From Roseiarcus sp963781895 (GTDB taxonomy: Bacteria; Pseudomonadota; Alphaproteobacteria; Rhizobiales; Beijerinckiaceae): DNA of 64,000 nt. Below are positions 1-8,526 of the stretch, piece after piece. The translations under genes and the position numbers were made by a program. The notes beneath the pieces are model-generated. The model made no database searches and was not told the DNA's origin. It saw nothing but the letters and a program-made list of their open reading frames with translations. The stretch spans positions 1 to 64,000 of the forward strand of contig CAWAIM010000018.1 of NCBI GenBank assembly GCA_963781895.1, written 5' to 3'. Positions within the stretch are counted from its first letter, which is position 1, and the number at the start of each line of letters is the position of its first letter.

Positions 1-743
1 ACGAACGGCATCTTCGTCGCCATGATGGTCAGGGTCAGGATGTTGGTCGTCAGCGGCAGGCCCGCCATGTGCGCGACCGCCGCGCCGACCTCGTCGGGGT
101 CCATGGTCGGCTCGACCGCGATGCGCCCGTCGGCTTGCGGAACGCCCTGGGTCATCTTGTAGGCCATTTCGGTCAGGGCGTTGCCGATGTCGATCTGGCC
201 GCAGGCGATGTCATGGGCCCGCCCGTCGAGCGCGATCGATTTGGTCAGGCCGGTGATGGCGTGTTTGGTCGCCGTATAGGGCGCGGAGAGAGGCCGCGGC
301 GCGTGGGCGGAAATCGAGCCGTTGTTGATGATGCGCCCGCCGCGCGGAGTCTGGCGTCTCATCAGGCCGAAGGCGCCCTGCGCGCAAAGAAACGCGCCGG
401 TGAGATTGACGTCGACCACCGCCTTCCATTGGGCGTAGGTCAGTTCGTCGAACGGTATGGCGGGCGCGCTCAGCCCGGCGTTGTTGAACAGGAGATCGAG
501 CCGGCCGAAGCTCTGTTCGATCGACGCGAACAAACCTTTCACCGCCTGCGGATCGCCGACGTCGCAGGGCGCGGCGAGCGAGCGCCGGCCGAGCGCTTCG
601 ATCTCGCCCGCGACCTTGTCCAGAAGCTCCCGCCTGCGGCCGGCGAGCGCCACGTTCCAGCCGGCGCGCGCCAGCGCCAGCGCCGTCGCCCTGCCGATCC
701 CGACGCCCCCGCCCGTCACCAGCGCAAATCGTTCGGCGTCCAT
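1..743 (-). CDS. SDR family NAD(P)-dependent oxidoreductase (3' end outside window)
   Basis: Short-chain dehydrogenase/reductase, about 247 residues visible; the C-terminus runs off the window edge. It reads MDAERFALVTGGGVGIGRA at the N-terminus, giving the TGxxxGIG cofactor loop. NNAG follows near residue 87, a Ser in the NNGSIS stretch, and YTATK near residue 155 supplies the catalytic Tyr and Lys. The start at 743 is preceded by a clear GGGAGG ribosome site. It lies 18 bases downstream of the EamA exporter gene on the same strand, so the two are probably co-transcribed. The substrate cannot be told from sequence; class assignment is secure, specificity is unknown. Confidence 0.9.
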   Translation of the reverse strand, partial: MDAERFALVTGGGVGIGRATALALARAGWNVALAGRRRELLDKVAGEIEALGRRSLAAPCDVGDPQAVKGLFASIEQSFGRLDLLFNNAGLSAPAIPFDELTYAQWKAVVDVNLTGAFLCAQGAFGLMRRQTPRGGRIINNGSISAHAPRPLSAPYTATKHAITGLTKSIALDGRAHDIACGQIDIGNALTEMAYKMTQGVPQADGRIAVEPTMDPDEVGAAVAHMAGLPLTTNILTLTIMATKMPF

Positions 744-761
744 GGTTCCTCCCTTGTGTCG

Positions 762-1637
762 CTACAAAACTCTTTCCCGGCGCAGTTCCGGCGCCATGCG
801 CCAGATCGCCGCGGCGAGCACGATCGTTCCGCCGAGGATCGTCGCCGCGCCCGGATTCTCGCCAAAGGCAAGAAACACCCATATCGGCGCGAACACAACG
901 TCGAGCAGGCTGATGAGGCCGGCCTCGGCCGAGGGGATCAGCTTCGCGCCCTCCATGAACAGCACGAAGGCGAGGCCGATCGTGGTCAGGCCGAACACGA
1001 ACAGAACCGCCAGATCGGAGAGGCCGAGCGGCGGATGGGGCGAGTTTGCAAGGCCGAACAGTCCCGAGCCGAGGGCGCCGAGCCCGTTGACGGCGATCAT
1101 CGAGGCCGACGGCTGACGGCGCTGCAGCACCACCATGCCGGCGAAGCTCAGCGTCATCAGGGCCGACAGCGCCTGCCCGGCGAGGCGCCCCGAGCCGAGG
1201 CCGGTCGCGACCATGACGAGGACGCCGGCGAGCGCGGCGGCGGAGGCCGCGAGCGTGCGCGGCGAGACCCGCTCGCCATTGACGACCAAGCCGATCGCCG
1301 CGGCGACGAACGGAAGCGTCGCATAAATCACCATGACGTCGGCGATCGTCGTCGTCATGACCGCGGCGGTGTAGGCGGAGATCGCGATCATCGCCAACAG
1401 GGCGACGAGCGGCGACAGCGGGCCGAAGCCGAACGGGTTGTCGAGACGACCGCTCCGCCATTCGATCAAGCCGACGATCGAAATCGAGATCGAGCCGAAC
1501 AGCGCGCGCCAGCCCAGCACCGTCCAGACGTCGAGATGGGCGAGCAGGCGGGCGAACAGGCCGGCCAGGCTCCACAGCGCCGTCGCGATCAGAACCAGCA
1601 GCACGCCGCGCCGGCGCGCGGACCCTTCGCCCGGCAC
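762..1637 (-). CDS. EamA/DMT family transporter
   Basis: Integral membrane protein of 291 residues with about ten hydrophobic segments in two similar halves, the layout of drug/metabolite transporters with two EamA domains. The first half carries the ALWSLAGLFAR-type first helix and the second half ends in a long hydrophobic helix before an arginine-rich tail. The start is GTG at 1637 following a GAGGGG purine stretch. The gene lies directly upstream of the SDR gene ending outside the window, suggesting an operon. Members export amino acids, metabolites or drugs; the substrate here cannot be inferred. Confidence 0.88.
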   Translation of the reverse strand: MPGEGSARRRGVLLVLIATALWSLAGLFARLLAHLDVWTVLGWRALFGSISISIVGLIEWRSGRLDNPFGFGPLSPLVALLAMIAISAYTAAVMTTTIADVMVIYATLPFVAAAIGLVVNGERVSPRTLAASAAALAGVLVMVATGLGSGRLAGQALSALMTLSFAGMVVLQRRQPSASMIAVNGLGALGSGLFGLANSPHPPLGLSDLAVLFVFGLTTIGLAFVLFMEGAKLIPSAEAGLISLLDVVFAPIWVFLAFGENPGAATILGGTIVLAAAIWRMAPELRRERVL

Positions 1638-1719
1638 GGGGTCGTCCCCTCATCGCTTGGAGTTCAAGGGAGAACGATAGGAGGATTTGACCTGTCTTGC
1701 CAAATCCGGCGCAAGCGTC

Positions 1720-2751
1720 TCAGCGCGGCGGACGGGCGACGGGCGCCGCGCCGGGGGCCGGCGGTTGGGCGGCCAATCGTTGAAACAGACGCGCGACCTC
1801 CCGGCCGGAGCGCGCGAACGGCCAGAGGCAATTGCCGACCGCGGAGCGGAAGCGCGCGTTCTCCTCGCCGACGCCGAACACGATCGGCTGGCGCGTCTTG
1901 GAGGGAACATAGAGCGTGCCGAACGCCCAGTCCCACACGGCCAGCGCATAGCCCAGATTGCGGTCGAAGTGCTTCGGATCGTCGGAATGGTGAATCTGAT
2001 GATGCGCCGGGCTCTGCAACACGCGGCCGGCGGGCCCGGTGAACGCGATCCACATATGGCTGTGCCGCAAGTGGCCGTAGGTGATGAGAAAGACCATCAG
2101 CAGAATATTGCCGTTCAAGAGGGTGAAGGGCTGCACGCCGGGGCCGAAGAGATAGGTCATGACGCCGAACACCAGCCCGGTCGAAAGGCCGATCAGGTTG
2201 ACGAAGGCCACGATCTCGACCGGGTGCTGGCGCAGTTCGGTGAAGGTCGTCATCACCTCGGCGGAATGGTGGACCTTGTGAAACTCCCACAGCGCCGGGA
2301 TCTTGTGGAACAGGTAGTGAGCGAACCAGTAGGCGAATTCATAGGCCAGCAGTTGCAGCACGGTCGCGATCGTGAGGATGATCCACGCCGGCCATGGCGT
2401 CGGCGCGTGCGCGCCGAACGCGCCTGTCAGACCGGAGTCGATCCGGTCGCGCCAGTAGAACAGACCGAAGCCCAGCATCCCGTAGGCGGACGCCAGGACG
2501 ACGCCGTTCAGCGCCCACAGGCGCATGTCGACGAGCGAGGACGGGTGCAGGACGATGCGCCTGGCGAAGATCGAGCGCACGAATCCCCTGACGCTCATGC
2601 GCCGTCCGCGCGCGCGCCTGCGGCTGGCGTAATAGAGCGCCGTGACCATCAGCGCGCCGCCGAGCGCGGGCGCGCCATAGGCCGATGTGGGGCTGAAAGT
2701 CTCCAGAACGGCGTTCTGGAGCGAGGTCCAGATCGCGACGAGGCCGGGCAC
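1720..2751 (-). CDS. sterol desaturase / fatty acid hydroxylase family protein
   Basis: Membrane-bound di-iron enzyme of about 343 residues. The histidine clusters of the family are all visible: HYLFH (145-149), HKVHH (158-162), HLRHSH (227-232) and HHQIHH (250-255), between hydrophobic helices. Such enzymes use O2 to hydroxylate or desaturate lipids, sterols, hopanoids or carotenoids. I chose the GTG start at 2751 because GGAGG sits seven bases before it; an upstream ATG at 2829 is in frame but has no comparable site. The gene is divergent from marC. The lipid substrate is unknown. Confidence 0.87.
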   Translation of the reverse strand: MPGLVAIWTSLQNAVLETFSPTSAYGAPALGGALMVTALYYASRRRARGRRMSVRGFVRSIFARRIVLHPSSLVDMRLWALNGVVLASAYGMLGFGLFYWRDRIDSGLTGAFGAHAPTPWPAWIILTIATVLQLLAYEFAYWFAHYLFHKIPALWEFHKVHHSAEVMTTFTELRQHPVEIVAFVNLIGLSTGLVFGVMTYLFGPGVQPFTLLNGNILLMVFLITYGHLRHSHMWIAFTGPAGRVLQSPAHHQIHHSDDPKHFDRNLGYALAVWDWAFGTLYVPSKTRQPIVFGVGEENARFRSAVGNCLWPFARSGREVARLFQRLAAQPPAPGAAPVARPPR

Positions 2752-2906
2752 GGGCGCCCCTCCTTGCTGGCTTGAGGGCGCCAGGAAGCTAGCGCACCAG
2801 GCTTCCCAAAAGGTTAGGATAAAGGGCAAAGTCGCGATGGGTCCGGATCGCGCGCCCGGCGGCGAGGCGCTCTATCGACGCGCCGATTGACGGTGGAACG
2901 AAGCTG

Positions 2907-3605
2907 ATGATCGGCGCTGACTGGCGGCAGGTCGCCGCGACCGCGGAAATGGCCTTCCTGCTTGGCTTTCCGTCGCTGTTCTCGATCATCAATCCGATCG
3001 GCGGAGCGCTGATCTTTGACGGCGTCACCAAGGACTTCACCCGCGAGGACAGGGTGAGGGTGGCCGGGTGGGTCGGCATCTATTCGTTGCTGATCATGTT
3101 CGGGGCGCTGTGGGCCGGCGCCTACGTGCTCAACTTCTTCGGCGTTTCGCTCGACGCCCTTCGCATCGCCGGCGGGACGGTGGTCGCGGTGAGCGGCTGG
3201 CGGCTGCTGACGTCAGGCGACGATCCCGCGGACCGAAAGGGCCGCGAGCGGCATGTCGCGGCCGAGGGCGCTGGCGGCGATCCGCTGCAGATGGCGTTCT
3301 TCCCGCTGACGCTGCCGTTCACCACCGGGCCGGGCACGATCGCGGTCGCGATCACCTTGGGCGCGGAGCGGCCGCCGACCGGCGCCGGCCTCATCGCTTT
3401 CTTCGTTGGCGTCAGCGTCGCGGCCGTCGCCAATGCGGCGATCATCTGGATCGCCTATCGCTCGGCCGACCAGGTGACCGGTCTGATGGGCGCGACAGCG
3501 CGTCTGGTGATCGTGCGGCTGTCGGCGTTCCTTTTGATGTGCATCGGCGTGCAGATTCTCGTGACCGCCGTCGGGGACTTGGTGGCGAAATGGCGGGTCA
3601 TGTAG
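2907..3605 (+). CDS. MarC family integral membrane protein
   Basis: A 232-residue inner-membrane protein with about six hydrophobic helices. It carries the family hallmarks: an early INPIGG segment and a central PLTLPFTTGPGTIA stretch, which mark the two repeats of MarC/UPF0056 proteins. MarC was once linked to multiple antibiotic resistance, but that role was not upheld and the function is unknown. The N-terminal extension before the first helix is slightly longer than usual. It is divergent from the hydroxylase gene across a short gap of about 155 bases. Confidence 0.88.
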   Translation: MIGADWRQVAATAEMAFLLGFPSLFSIINPIGGALIFDGVTKDFTREDRVRVAGWVGIYSLLIMFGALWAGAYVLNFFGVSLDALRIAGGTVVAVSGWRLLTSGDDPADRKGRERHVAAEGAGGDPLQMAFFPLTLPFTTGPGTIAVAITLGAERPPTGAGLIAFFVGVSVAAVANAAIIWIAYRSADQVTGLMGATARLVIVRLSAFLLMCIGVQILVTAVGDLVAKWRVM

Positions 3606-3912
3606 TCACGGCTCGGAATCCAGGCTAACAAAATGGGCCCGCCGCCTGTGGAATGGATCGCAGAAGTATAACGTGCCATGGCCTCGCGACACGAGCAATT
3701 TTCGACAACTTTGCGACACCCTTAATTCACCTGATATAGCCTCGCATGCCTCGTCACGCCTGCGATGATATAGCGTTAACCTGACTTCCGGCTCGTGGTC
3801 ATTTAGCCAAAACTGCTTGACAACTTCGCGGTTGTGGCTAACGTAACGTCAGCGTGGCCTTCCTACTGTCGTGAAATGCGGGTCGGGAAGGCGGTTGAGA
3901 TGGGAGAAGATA
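3606..3912. other. intergenic region upstream of the PEP-CTERM gene
   Basis: About 300 bases without a gene. It is clearly more AT-rich than its surroundings, particularly from 3700 to 3830. It holds one convincing promoter near its right end (3817-3844) and no other feature I can support. Confidence 0.6.
3817..3844 (+). promoter_or_regulatory. sigma-70-type promoter for the PEP-CTERM gene
   Basis: A perfect -35 box TTGACA at 3817-3822 is followed after 16 bases by TAACGT at 3839-3844 as a -10. This would start transcription near 3852 and leave a leader of about 60 bases before the ATG at 3913. Confidence 0.5.
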
Positions 3913-4503
3913 ATGGGCAAAAGTCTCAGAGGCGCCCTTATCGGCGCGGTCGCGATCGTTGGACTCGCATCGACGGGAGTGGCGCAGGCCGCGATCACCG
4001 ATTTGGGGACCACGTCGCCAATCACTTCGCCTCCATTCATCAATATTCCCGGCGTGACAGCTCCGCTCACCTTTTCGCCTACGCCTGCGACCAGCATTTG
4101 GGAGGTGACCGACCCCGACTTCAGCACGCTGTTCCCCAACCAGGATCCCGACCACCATCGCAACGGGAATACAGACCCTGTTCAGCTTGTCGATCGGCTC
4201 CGGCTCTGGCATTTGAACAACGAGTCGCCGGGCGGTTCGCCTTTCAGTGAAACCGTTCCGGGCGGCTATAATTTCGTCGCCATTCACAATGCGCAGGCCG
4301 AGATTGTCTTCAACTATGCAACGACGCAGACCAGTTTTAACCTGAGCGGCGACTTCCAGGGTTTGAGCAACGTCCGCTTCTACAGTGGGAGCCCGGTCCC
4401 CGAGCCGGCGACCTGGGCGATGATGCTGCTTGGCTTCGTCGGCCTGGGTTTTGCGGCGTTCCGCCTCAACGGAAAAAACCGCCTGGAAGGCATGGCCGCG
4501 TAA
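3913..4503 (+). CDS. PEP-CTERM sorting domain-containing protein
   Basis: Secreted protein of 196 residues. Residues 1-26 are a signal peptide (MGKSLRGALIGAVAIVGLAS, then AQA). The middle is rich in Thr, Pro and Ser with no recognisable catalytic domain. The C-terminus (about 162-184) has VPEPATWAMM, a glycine-rich hydrophobic helix and a basic tail, the exosortase recognition signal. The ATG at 3913 is chosen because GGAGAAG precedes it and the signal peptide starts there. The gene stands alone, with its own promoter and terminator. Such proteins are usually linked to exopolysaccharide or biofilm; no exosortase gene lies in this window. Confidence 0.88.
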   Translation: MGKSLRGALIGAVAIVGLASTGVAQAAITDLGTTSPITSPPFINIPGVTAPLTFSPTPATSIWEVTDPDFSTLFPNQDPDHHRNGNTDPVQLVDRLRLWHLNNESPGGSPFSETVPGGYNFVAIHNAQAEIVFNYATTQTSFNLSGDFQGLSNVRFYSGSPVPEPATWAMMLLGFVGLGFAAFRLNGKNRLEGMAA

Positions 4504-4532
4504 CCAGCCGCGCCAAGCCCGAGTCCGAATAG

Positions 4533-4555
4533 GGCCGCCGAAAGGCGGCCTTTTT
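4533..4555 (+). terminator. rho-independent terminator of the PEP-CTERM gene
   Basis: Perfect 7-bp stem GGCCGCC/GGCGGCC with a GAAA tetraloop, directly followed by five T residues, 30 bases after the stop codon. Confidence 0.9.
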
Positions 4556-5047
4556 CGCGATGTCCCCAGCGCTATCGAGCGCTCAGACCGGATCGAATGC
4601 GGTTTGCAGCCCGTCTGAATTCGACCGAAGCGCCTATTGCGACGCCGCCGCTCGAGGCTTGGCCGCGGCATTCTGAAAAACCGACATTTTCTTGCCAGAC
4701 GGGCGAATTCGTGGTTTCCTCTACGACATCAGCCCGCGACGGGACGAACATCGCGGCGCCGCTCTCTCATGGAGTCCCGAAGGTCCGGGTAGGCTTGCCG
4801 AGGCGCTCACGGCGCCTGAAAACAAATCTCAACTGGTTGACGGTTGAGACCATTATCGACATGTGCGATGAGTATTTCAAGAATTTATACGTTGCGGCAA
4901 AGAGATTATATTGACGGCCTTGGCGCTCGGGGAGCGCTTGGATATTTTCCCCTCACTCGAAATTATTTCCCATATTTTGCACGGCCTATGAGTTGACGCC
5001 GTTGCGGAAAATGGCGCCTATCTCTTTGAAAAACCTCAAGCGGCGCC
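4556..5047. other. intergenic region with no supported gene
   Basis: About 490 bases between the PEP-CTERM terminator and xylB. AT content rises around 4810-4980. Two small hairpins are visible: AGGCGC/GCGCCT near 4800 and GCGCTC-GGG-GAGCGC at 4923-4937. Neither has a T-run. A 105-codon open frame here resembles nothing and lacks a ribosome site, so it is not called. Confidence 0.55.
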
Positions 5048-5065
5048 AAAAGCGCGCGGCGCGCT
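5048..5065 (-). terminator. possible weak terminator of xylB
   Basis: On the minus strand AGCGCG-CCG-CGCGCT overlaps the xylB stop codon and is followed by TTTT. The stem is only six pairs and the T-run short, so termination may be weak. Confidence 0.35.
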
Positions 5066-6567
5066 AAAGACCTCGCGCCGCCTTTTCCGCCTGATAGAGC
5101 GCGCGATAGCGTTTGAGGCGTGGCGCGTGCAGCGCCGCGCGCTCGGGATCGGGCGCGAACGTGCGTTGGCTCTCCGGACGCGGGCACACCGCCGCCACGT
5201 CGCCCGCCCCGGCCGCGAGCATGCCGAGCCGGGCCGCGCCGAGCGCCGCCCCGGCTTCGGCGCCCGCGGCCAGGTCGATCGTCAGGCCGGTCACGTCGGC
5301 GATCATCTGCCCCCAGAATCCGGACCGCGCGCCGCCGCCGACCAGCAGCGGCCGGATCGGCCGTGCTCCCGCCGCGTCGAGCACGTCGACGCCGTCGGCG
5401 AACGAGAAGGCGACGCCTTCCATGACGGCGAACACCAGCGCGTCGGCGCCGTGCTCGGCCCGAAGCCCCGCGAACATGCCGGTCGCCTCGGCGTCGTTGT
5501 GCGGCGTCCGCTCGCCGCTCAAATAGGGCAGGAAGACAGGAGTCGAGGCGACCGCGCTGTTCGATTGGGCGAAGGCCGCCGCCCCGGCGATCAGGGCGCC
5601 GATGTCGCCCTCCCGGCCGAGAACGCCGGCGATCCAGGACAGCGCGGAGGCGGCCGACAGCGTCACCGCCATGCCGTGCCAGCGATGCGGCAGGGCGTGA
5701 CAGAACGCGTGCAGGGTGCGCTCGGGCAGGCTGACGAAGCGGTCGGTGACCGAAAAGATTACCCCCGACGTCCCCAGCGACACGAATCCGGCCCCCGGCG
5801 CCGTCGCGCCGACGCCGATCGCCGAAGCGGCGTTGTCGCCGCCGCCGCCCGCGATCGGAACCTTGCGTCCCTCGAGGCCCCAGGCCCGGGCGATCTCGGG
5901 CGACAGATGCGCCGAAACCTCCGATCCCTCGACCAGGCGGGGCATGGCTTCGATCGAAAGCCCGGTCGCCGCCAGCAGATCCTCGTCCCAGCGCCGGCGC
6001 GCGACGTCGAGCCACAGCGTTCCCGAGGCGTCGGACATCTCCGAGACGGCTTCGCCGGAGAGGCGCAGGCGCACATAGTCCTTGGGCAGAAGCACCCGCT
6101 TGGTCGCCTTGGCGACGGCGGGCTCATGGGCTGCGACCCACAGCATTTTCGGCGCGGTAAAGCCCGGCATGGCGAGATTGCCGGTCCGCTGCTCGAGATC
6201 AGGAACGCGGCGCTTGAGCTCCAGACATTCCGCGAAAGAGCGGCCGTCGTTCCACAGAATCGCGGGACGCAGCGGCTTGTCGTCGGCGCCGAGCAGGGTC
6301 GCCCCGTGCATCTGGCCCGAGAGGCCGATCCCGGCCAGCGCGCTCAATCCCGAGGGCTGCGGCCCGGCGGATCGCCGCCGTCGCCGCTTCGACGCCCTGG
6401 ACCCAATCCTCCGGGTCCTGCTCGCTCCATAGCGGATGGGGGCGCGAGACGCCGAGCGGGGCGGAGGCTTCCGCGACCACGCGCTGAGCGGCGTCGATCA
6501 GCAACGCCTTGACCGACGAGGTGCCGATGTCGAGCCCGAGAAAGGTCTCTTGTCCGTGTAGCGTCAT
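5064..6567 (-). CDS. xylB: xylulokinase (frameshifted as given)
   Basis: FGGY-family sugar kinase that would phosphorylate D-xylulose to xylulose 5-phosphate. The N-terminus carries FLGLDIGTSSVKAL (phosphate-1 motif). IGLSGQMHGATLLG, WNDGRS and GGGGDNAASA are xylulokinase-typical. The C-terminal part has GGGARSGFWGQMIAD, the adenosine-binding region. The protein is split: the first ~75 residues are in one frame, the rest (from SALAGIGLSGQ) in another, with the break at 6344-6347. Total length is 3n+1, so one extra base would explain it. Start at 6567 follows GGGAGACG. No xylose isomerase or pentose transporter is adjacent; the sugar ABC operon at 13-16.5 kb is the nearest candidate partner. 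Confidence 0.85.
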
Positions 6568-6599
6568 GGTCGTCTCCCGCAGGGAACGCGACCATAACC

Positions 6600-6626
6600 A
6601 AAAAGCCCCGGCGTTGTCGCCGGGGC
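6600..6626 (-). terminator. rho-independent terminator of the cold-shock gene
   Basis: Nine-pair stem (6605-6613 with 6618-6626) of GCCCCGGCG/CGCCGGGGC around a four-base loop. On the minus strand it is followed by five T residues, 37 bases after the cold-shock stop codon and upstream of xylB. Confidence 0.88.
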
Positions 6627-6662
6627 CCTTCTCGAAACGCAAAAGAAGCGATCTGTTTTGAT

Positions 6663-6872
6663 CTAGGCGACCTTCAGATTGCCCGCCGAGGAGCGGCCGG
6701 TGCGCTTGTCGGCGACAATCTCGTAGGCGAGCTTCTGCCCCTCGTTGAGTTCACGAAGCCCCGCGCGCTCGACCGCGCTGATGTGAACGAATACGTCCTT
6801 GCCGCCGTCGTCAGGCTGAATGAAGCCGAAGCCTTTCGTAGCGTTGAACCATTTCACGGTTCCCGTAGCCAT
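6663..6872 (-). CDS. cold-shock protein, CspA family
   Basis: Single cold-shock domain of 69 residues. RNP1 reads KGFGFI (about 13-18) and RNP2 reads VFVHIS (about 26-31), the aromatic patches that bind single-stranded RNA or DNA. Length is normal for the family. It acts as an RNA chaperone in the cytoplasm. It has its own terminator downstream and a long leader upstream, with a candidate promoter about 130 bases before the start, as is usual for csp genes whose 5' untranslated region controls expression by temperature. Alphaproteobacteria carry several paralogues, so no specific symbol is given. Confidence 0.95.
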   Translation of the reverse strand: MATGTVKWFNATKGFGFIQPDDGGKDVFVHISAVERAGLRELNEGQKLAYEIVADKRTGRSSAGNLKVA

Positions 6873-7001
6873 GAATTCAATCCCGTTAGAGTAGTGAGTG
6901 GAGCGGGGGCATAAATCGCCAATCCGCTATCAATGCGGAAAGCTTCGTCGGCACGCATCGGAAGACACGAAACCAAGTCGTCGGCCGAACATCGATGCGG
7001 T

Positions 7002-7030
7002 GCCATAGCCAGATAGGGCGATAAAATCAA
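7002..7030 (-). promoter_or_regulatory. candidate promoter of the cold-shock gene
   Basis: On the minus strand TTGATT (7030-7025), a 17-base spacer, then TATGGC (7007-7002). Transcription from here would give a leader of about 120 bases. The boxes are imperfect. Confidence 0.38.
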
Positions 7031-7064
7031 GACTCTGTCCGCCGGCGGGCCGTCCAACCTTGGG

Positions 7065-8348
7065 TCAAAGCCACGCGCCGACAGCATGCGCGATTTGCGC
7101 GCCCGCCTCGTAATAGGCCTCCCTCAGCGTCGGCAGCGCCGGCGCGTCGGGCTCGGTGACCGGGAGCGGCAGGTCCTTCTCGCCTATGCTTCCCAGAATG
7201 TAGTCGGCCAGGACCCGCCCGAACACCGTGCCCGGCGCGATGCCCCGGCCGTTGTAGCCGCAGATCGTGACGACATTCTCGGCCAGGCGATGAAAGCGCG
7301 GCAGCGCGTTGCTGGTCATGCCGATCATGCCGTACCATTGCGCCTCGAAGTCGACCCTGCCGATGCGCGGGAAAATCTTCTTCAGCGCGCGCTGCGCCCA
7401 GGCGCGATGGACGGTCAGCCCGGTTCCGCGCAGCGCGCCGAAGCTGCCGAAAACCATTCTCCCGGCGCGATCGAAGCGGAACGAACTCAGGATTGATCGC
7501 GTGTCCCAGCAGCCCTCCCGGCCCGGGAGGATCGAAGCTTGCAGATCGGGACTCAAGGGCGGGGTGGCGAAATTGAAATAGGGCAGGCGAATCTGTTCGC
7601 GCCGCCCCTGCGGCCAGGGGGCGCCGCCGTAGGCGTCGGTCGCCACCACGATCCAGTCGGCCTCGACCGCGCCTTTGTCCGCGCGCAATGTCCAGGCGCC
7701 GCCCGTTCGCTCGGCCGCGCGCGCCGGGCTTTGGGTGTGGACCGCGGCGCCCGCCGCGATCGCCGCGCCGGCCAGGCCGCGCGCGTAAGCGAGCGGTTGA
7801 ATGGTTCCCGCCCGCATGTCGATGAGCGCGCCCGCATAGGCGTCGGAGCCGATGCGCGTCGCGGCTTCCGCCGCCGAGAGGACCCGGACCGGCGCGCCGC
7901 GCTCGCCCATCTGCCGCGCGCGTTCCTCGATCTCGGCCACACCCGAGGCCCCGACCGCGCAATGCAACGTGCCGTTGCGCACGGGATCGCAATCGATGGC
8001 GTATTTGGCGATGGACTCCCAGACCTGTGACGGCGCATCCCCCAACAGCGACAGCGTCCGTTCGCCATAGTCAGGACCGAGCGCCTTGGGCATTTCGCGC
8101 GGCATGACCCACATGCCCGCGTTGACCAGGCCGACATTGCGCCCGGCGCCGCCGAAACCAATCTCGACCGCCTCGAGGGCGACCACCTTCGCGCCCGCTT
8201 CCGCCAGCCGCAGAGCCGCCGAGAGCCCGGTATAGCCGCAGCCGACGACCGCGACGTCGGCCTTCACCCGTCCCACGAGCGGCGATGTCGGCGGCGCCGG
8301 CGGAGCGCTCGTTTCCCACAGACCGTGCGAGAGGGGATCGTTCTGCAT
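7065..8348 (-). CDS. FAD-dependent oxidoreductase, PuuB/DadA-like
   Basis: Flavin amine oxidase-type protein of 427 residues. Residues 29-55 form the FAD-binding Rossmann start (VVGCGYTGLSAALRLAEAG), followed by GGAGRNVGLVNAG. The C-terminal GYNGRGIAPGT segment closes over the flavin in the DAO family. The closest known group is gamma-glutamylputrescine oxidase (PuuB), which oxidises a secondary or primary amine to an aldehyde with H2O2 release. The NNGLVNAGMW-type segment fits that group, but no other putrescine-pathway gene is adjacent. It is divergent from gcdH across 178 bases. Substrate assignment is tentative. Confidence 0.8.
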   Translation of the reverse strand: MQNDPLSHGLWETSAPPAPPTSPLVGRVKADVAVVGCGYTGLSAALRLAEAGAKVVALEAVEIGFGGAGRNVGLVNAGMWVMPREMPKALGPDYGERTLSLLGDAPSQVWESIAKYAIDCDPVRNGTLHCAVGASGVAEIEERARQMGERGAPVRVLSAAEAATRIGSDAYAGALIDMRAGTIQPLAYARGLAGAAIAAGAAVHTQSPARAAERTGGAWTLRADKGAVEADWIVVATDAYGGAPWPQGRREQIRLPYFNFATPPLSPDLQASILPGREGCWDTRSILSSFRFDRAGRMVFGSFGALRGTGLTVHRAWAQRALKKIFPRIGRVDFEAQWYGMIGMTSNALPRFHRLAENVVTICGYNGRGIAPGTVFGRVLADYILGSIGEKDLPLPVTEPDAPALPTLREAYYEAGAQIAHAVGAWL

Positions 8349-8526
8349 GGGGCGGCCGGATCCATTTTGACGGCGAAGCGCGGGGCTCGATGATAGGCTC
8401 GCGGCAGGCGATTTCCAATTGACGCAATAGCCACGAAGGCGAGAGCGCGTCTCGACGCCTCCGCCGGCGCCGAATATAGATCGCTAGCGTGTCCGACCCG
8501 CCGGACGCGGAAAAGAGGGCGCATCG

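Noticed and set aside
69..2042. Long plus-strand open frame over the SDR and EamA genes
   Set aside because: Antisense to two genes with clear motifs; its own translation is low-complexity and arginine-rich.
4597..4914. 105-codon open frame in the gap before xylB
   Set aside because: No ribosome site, no homology-like features, and codon use unlike neighbours.
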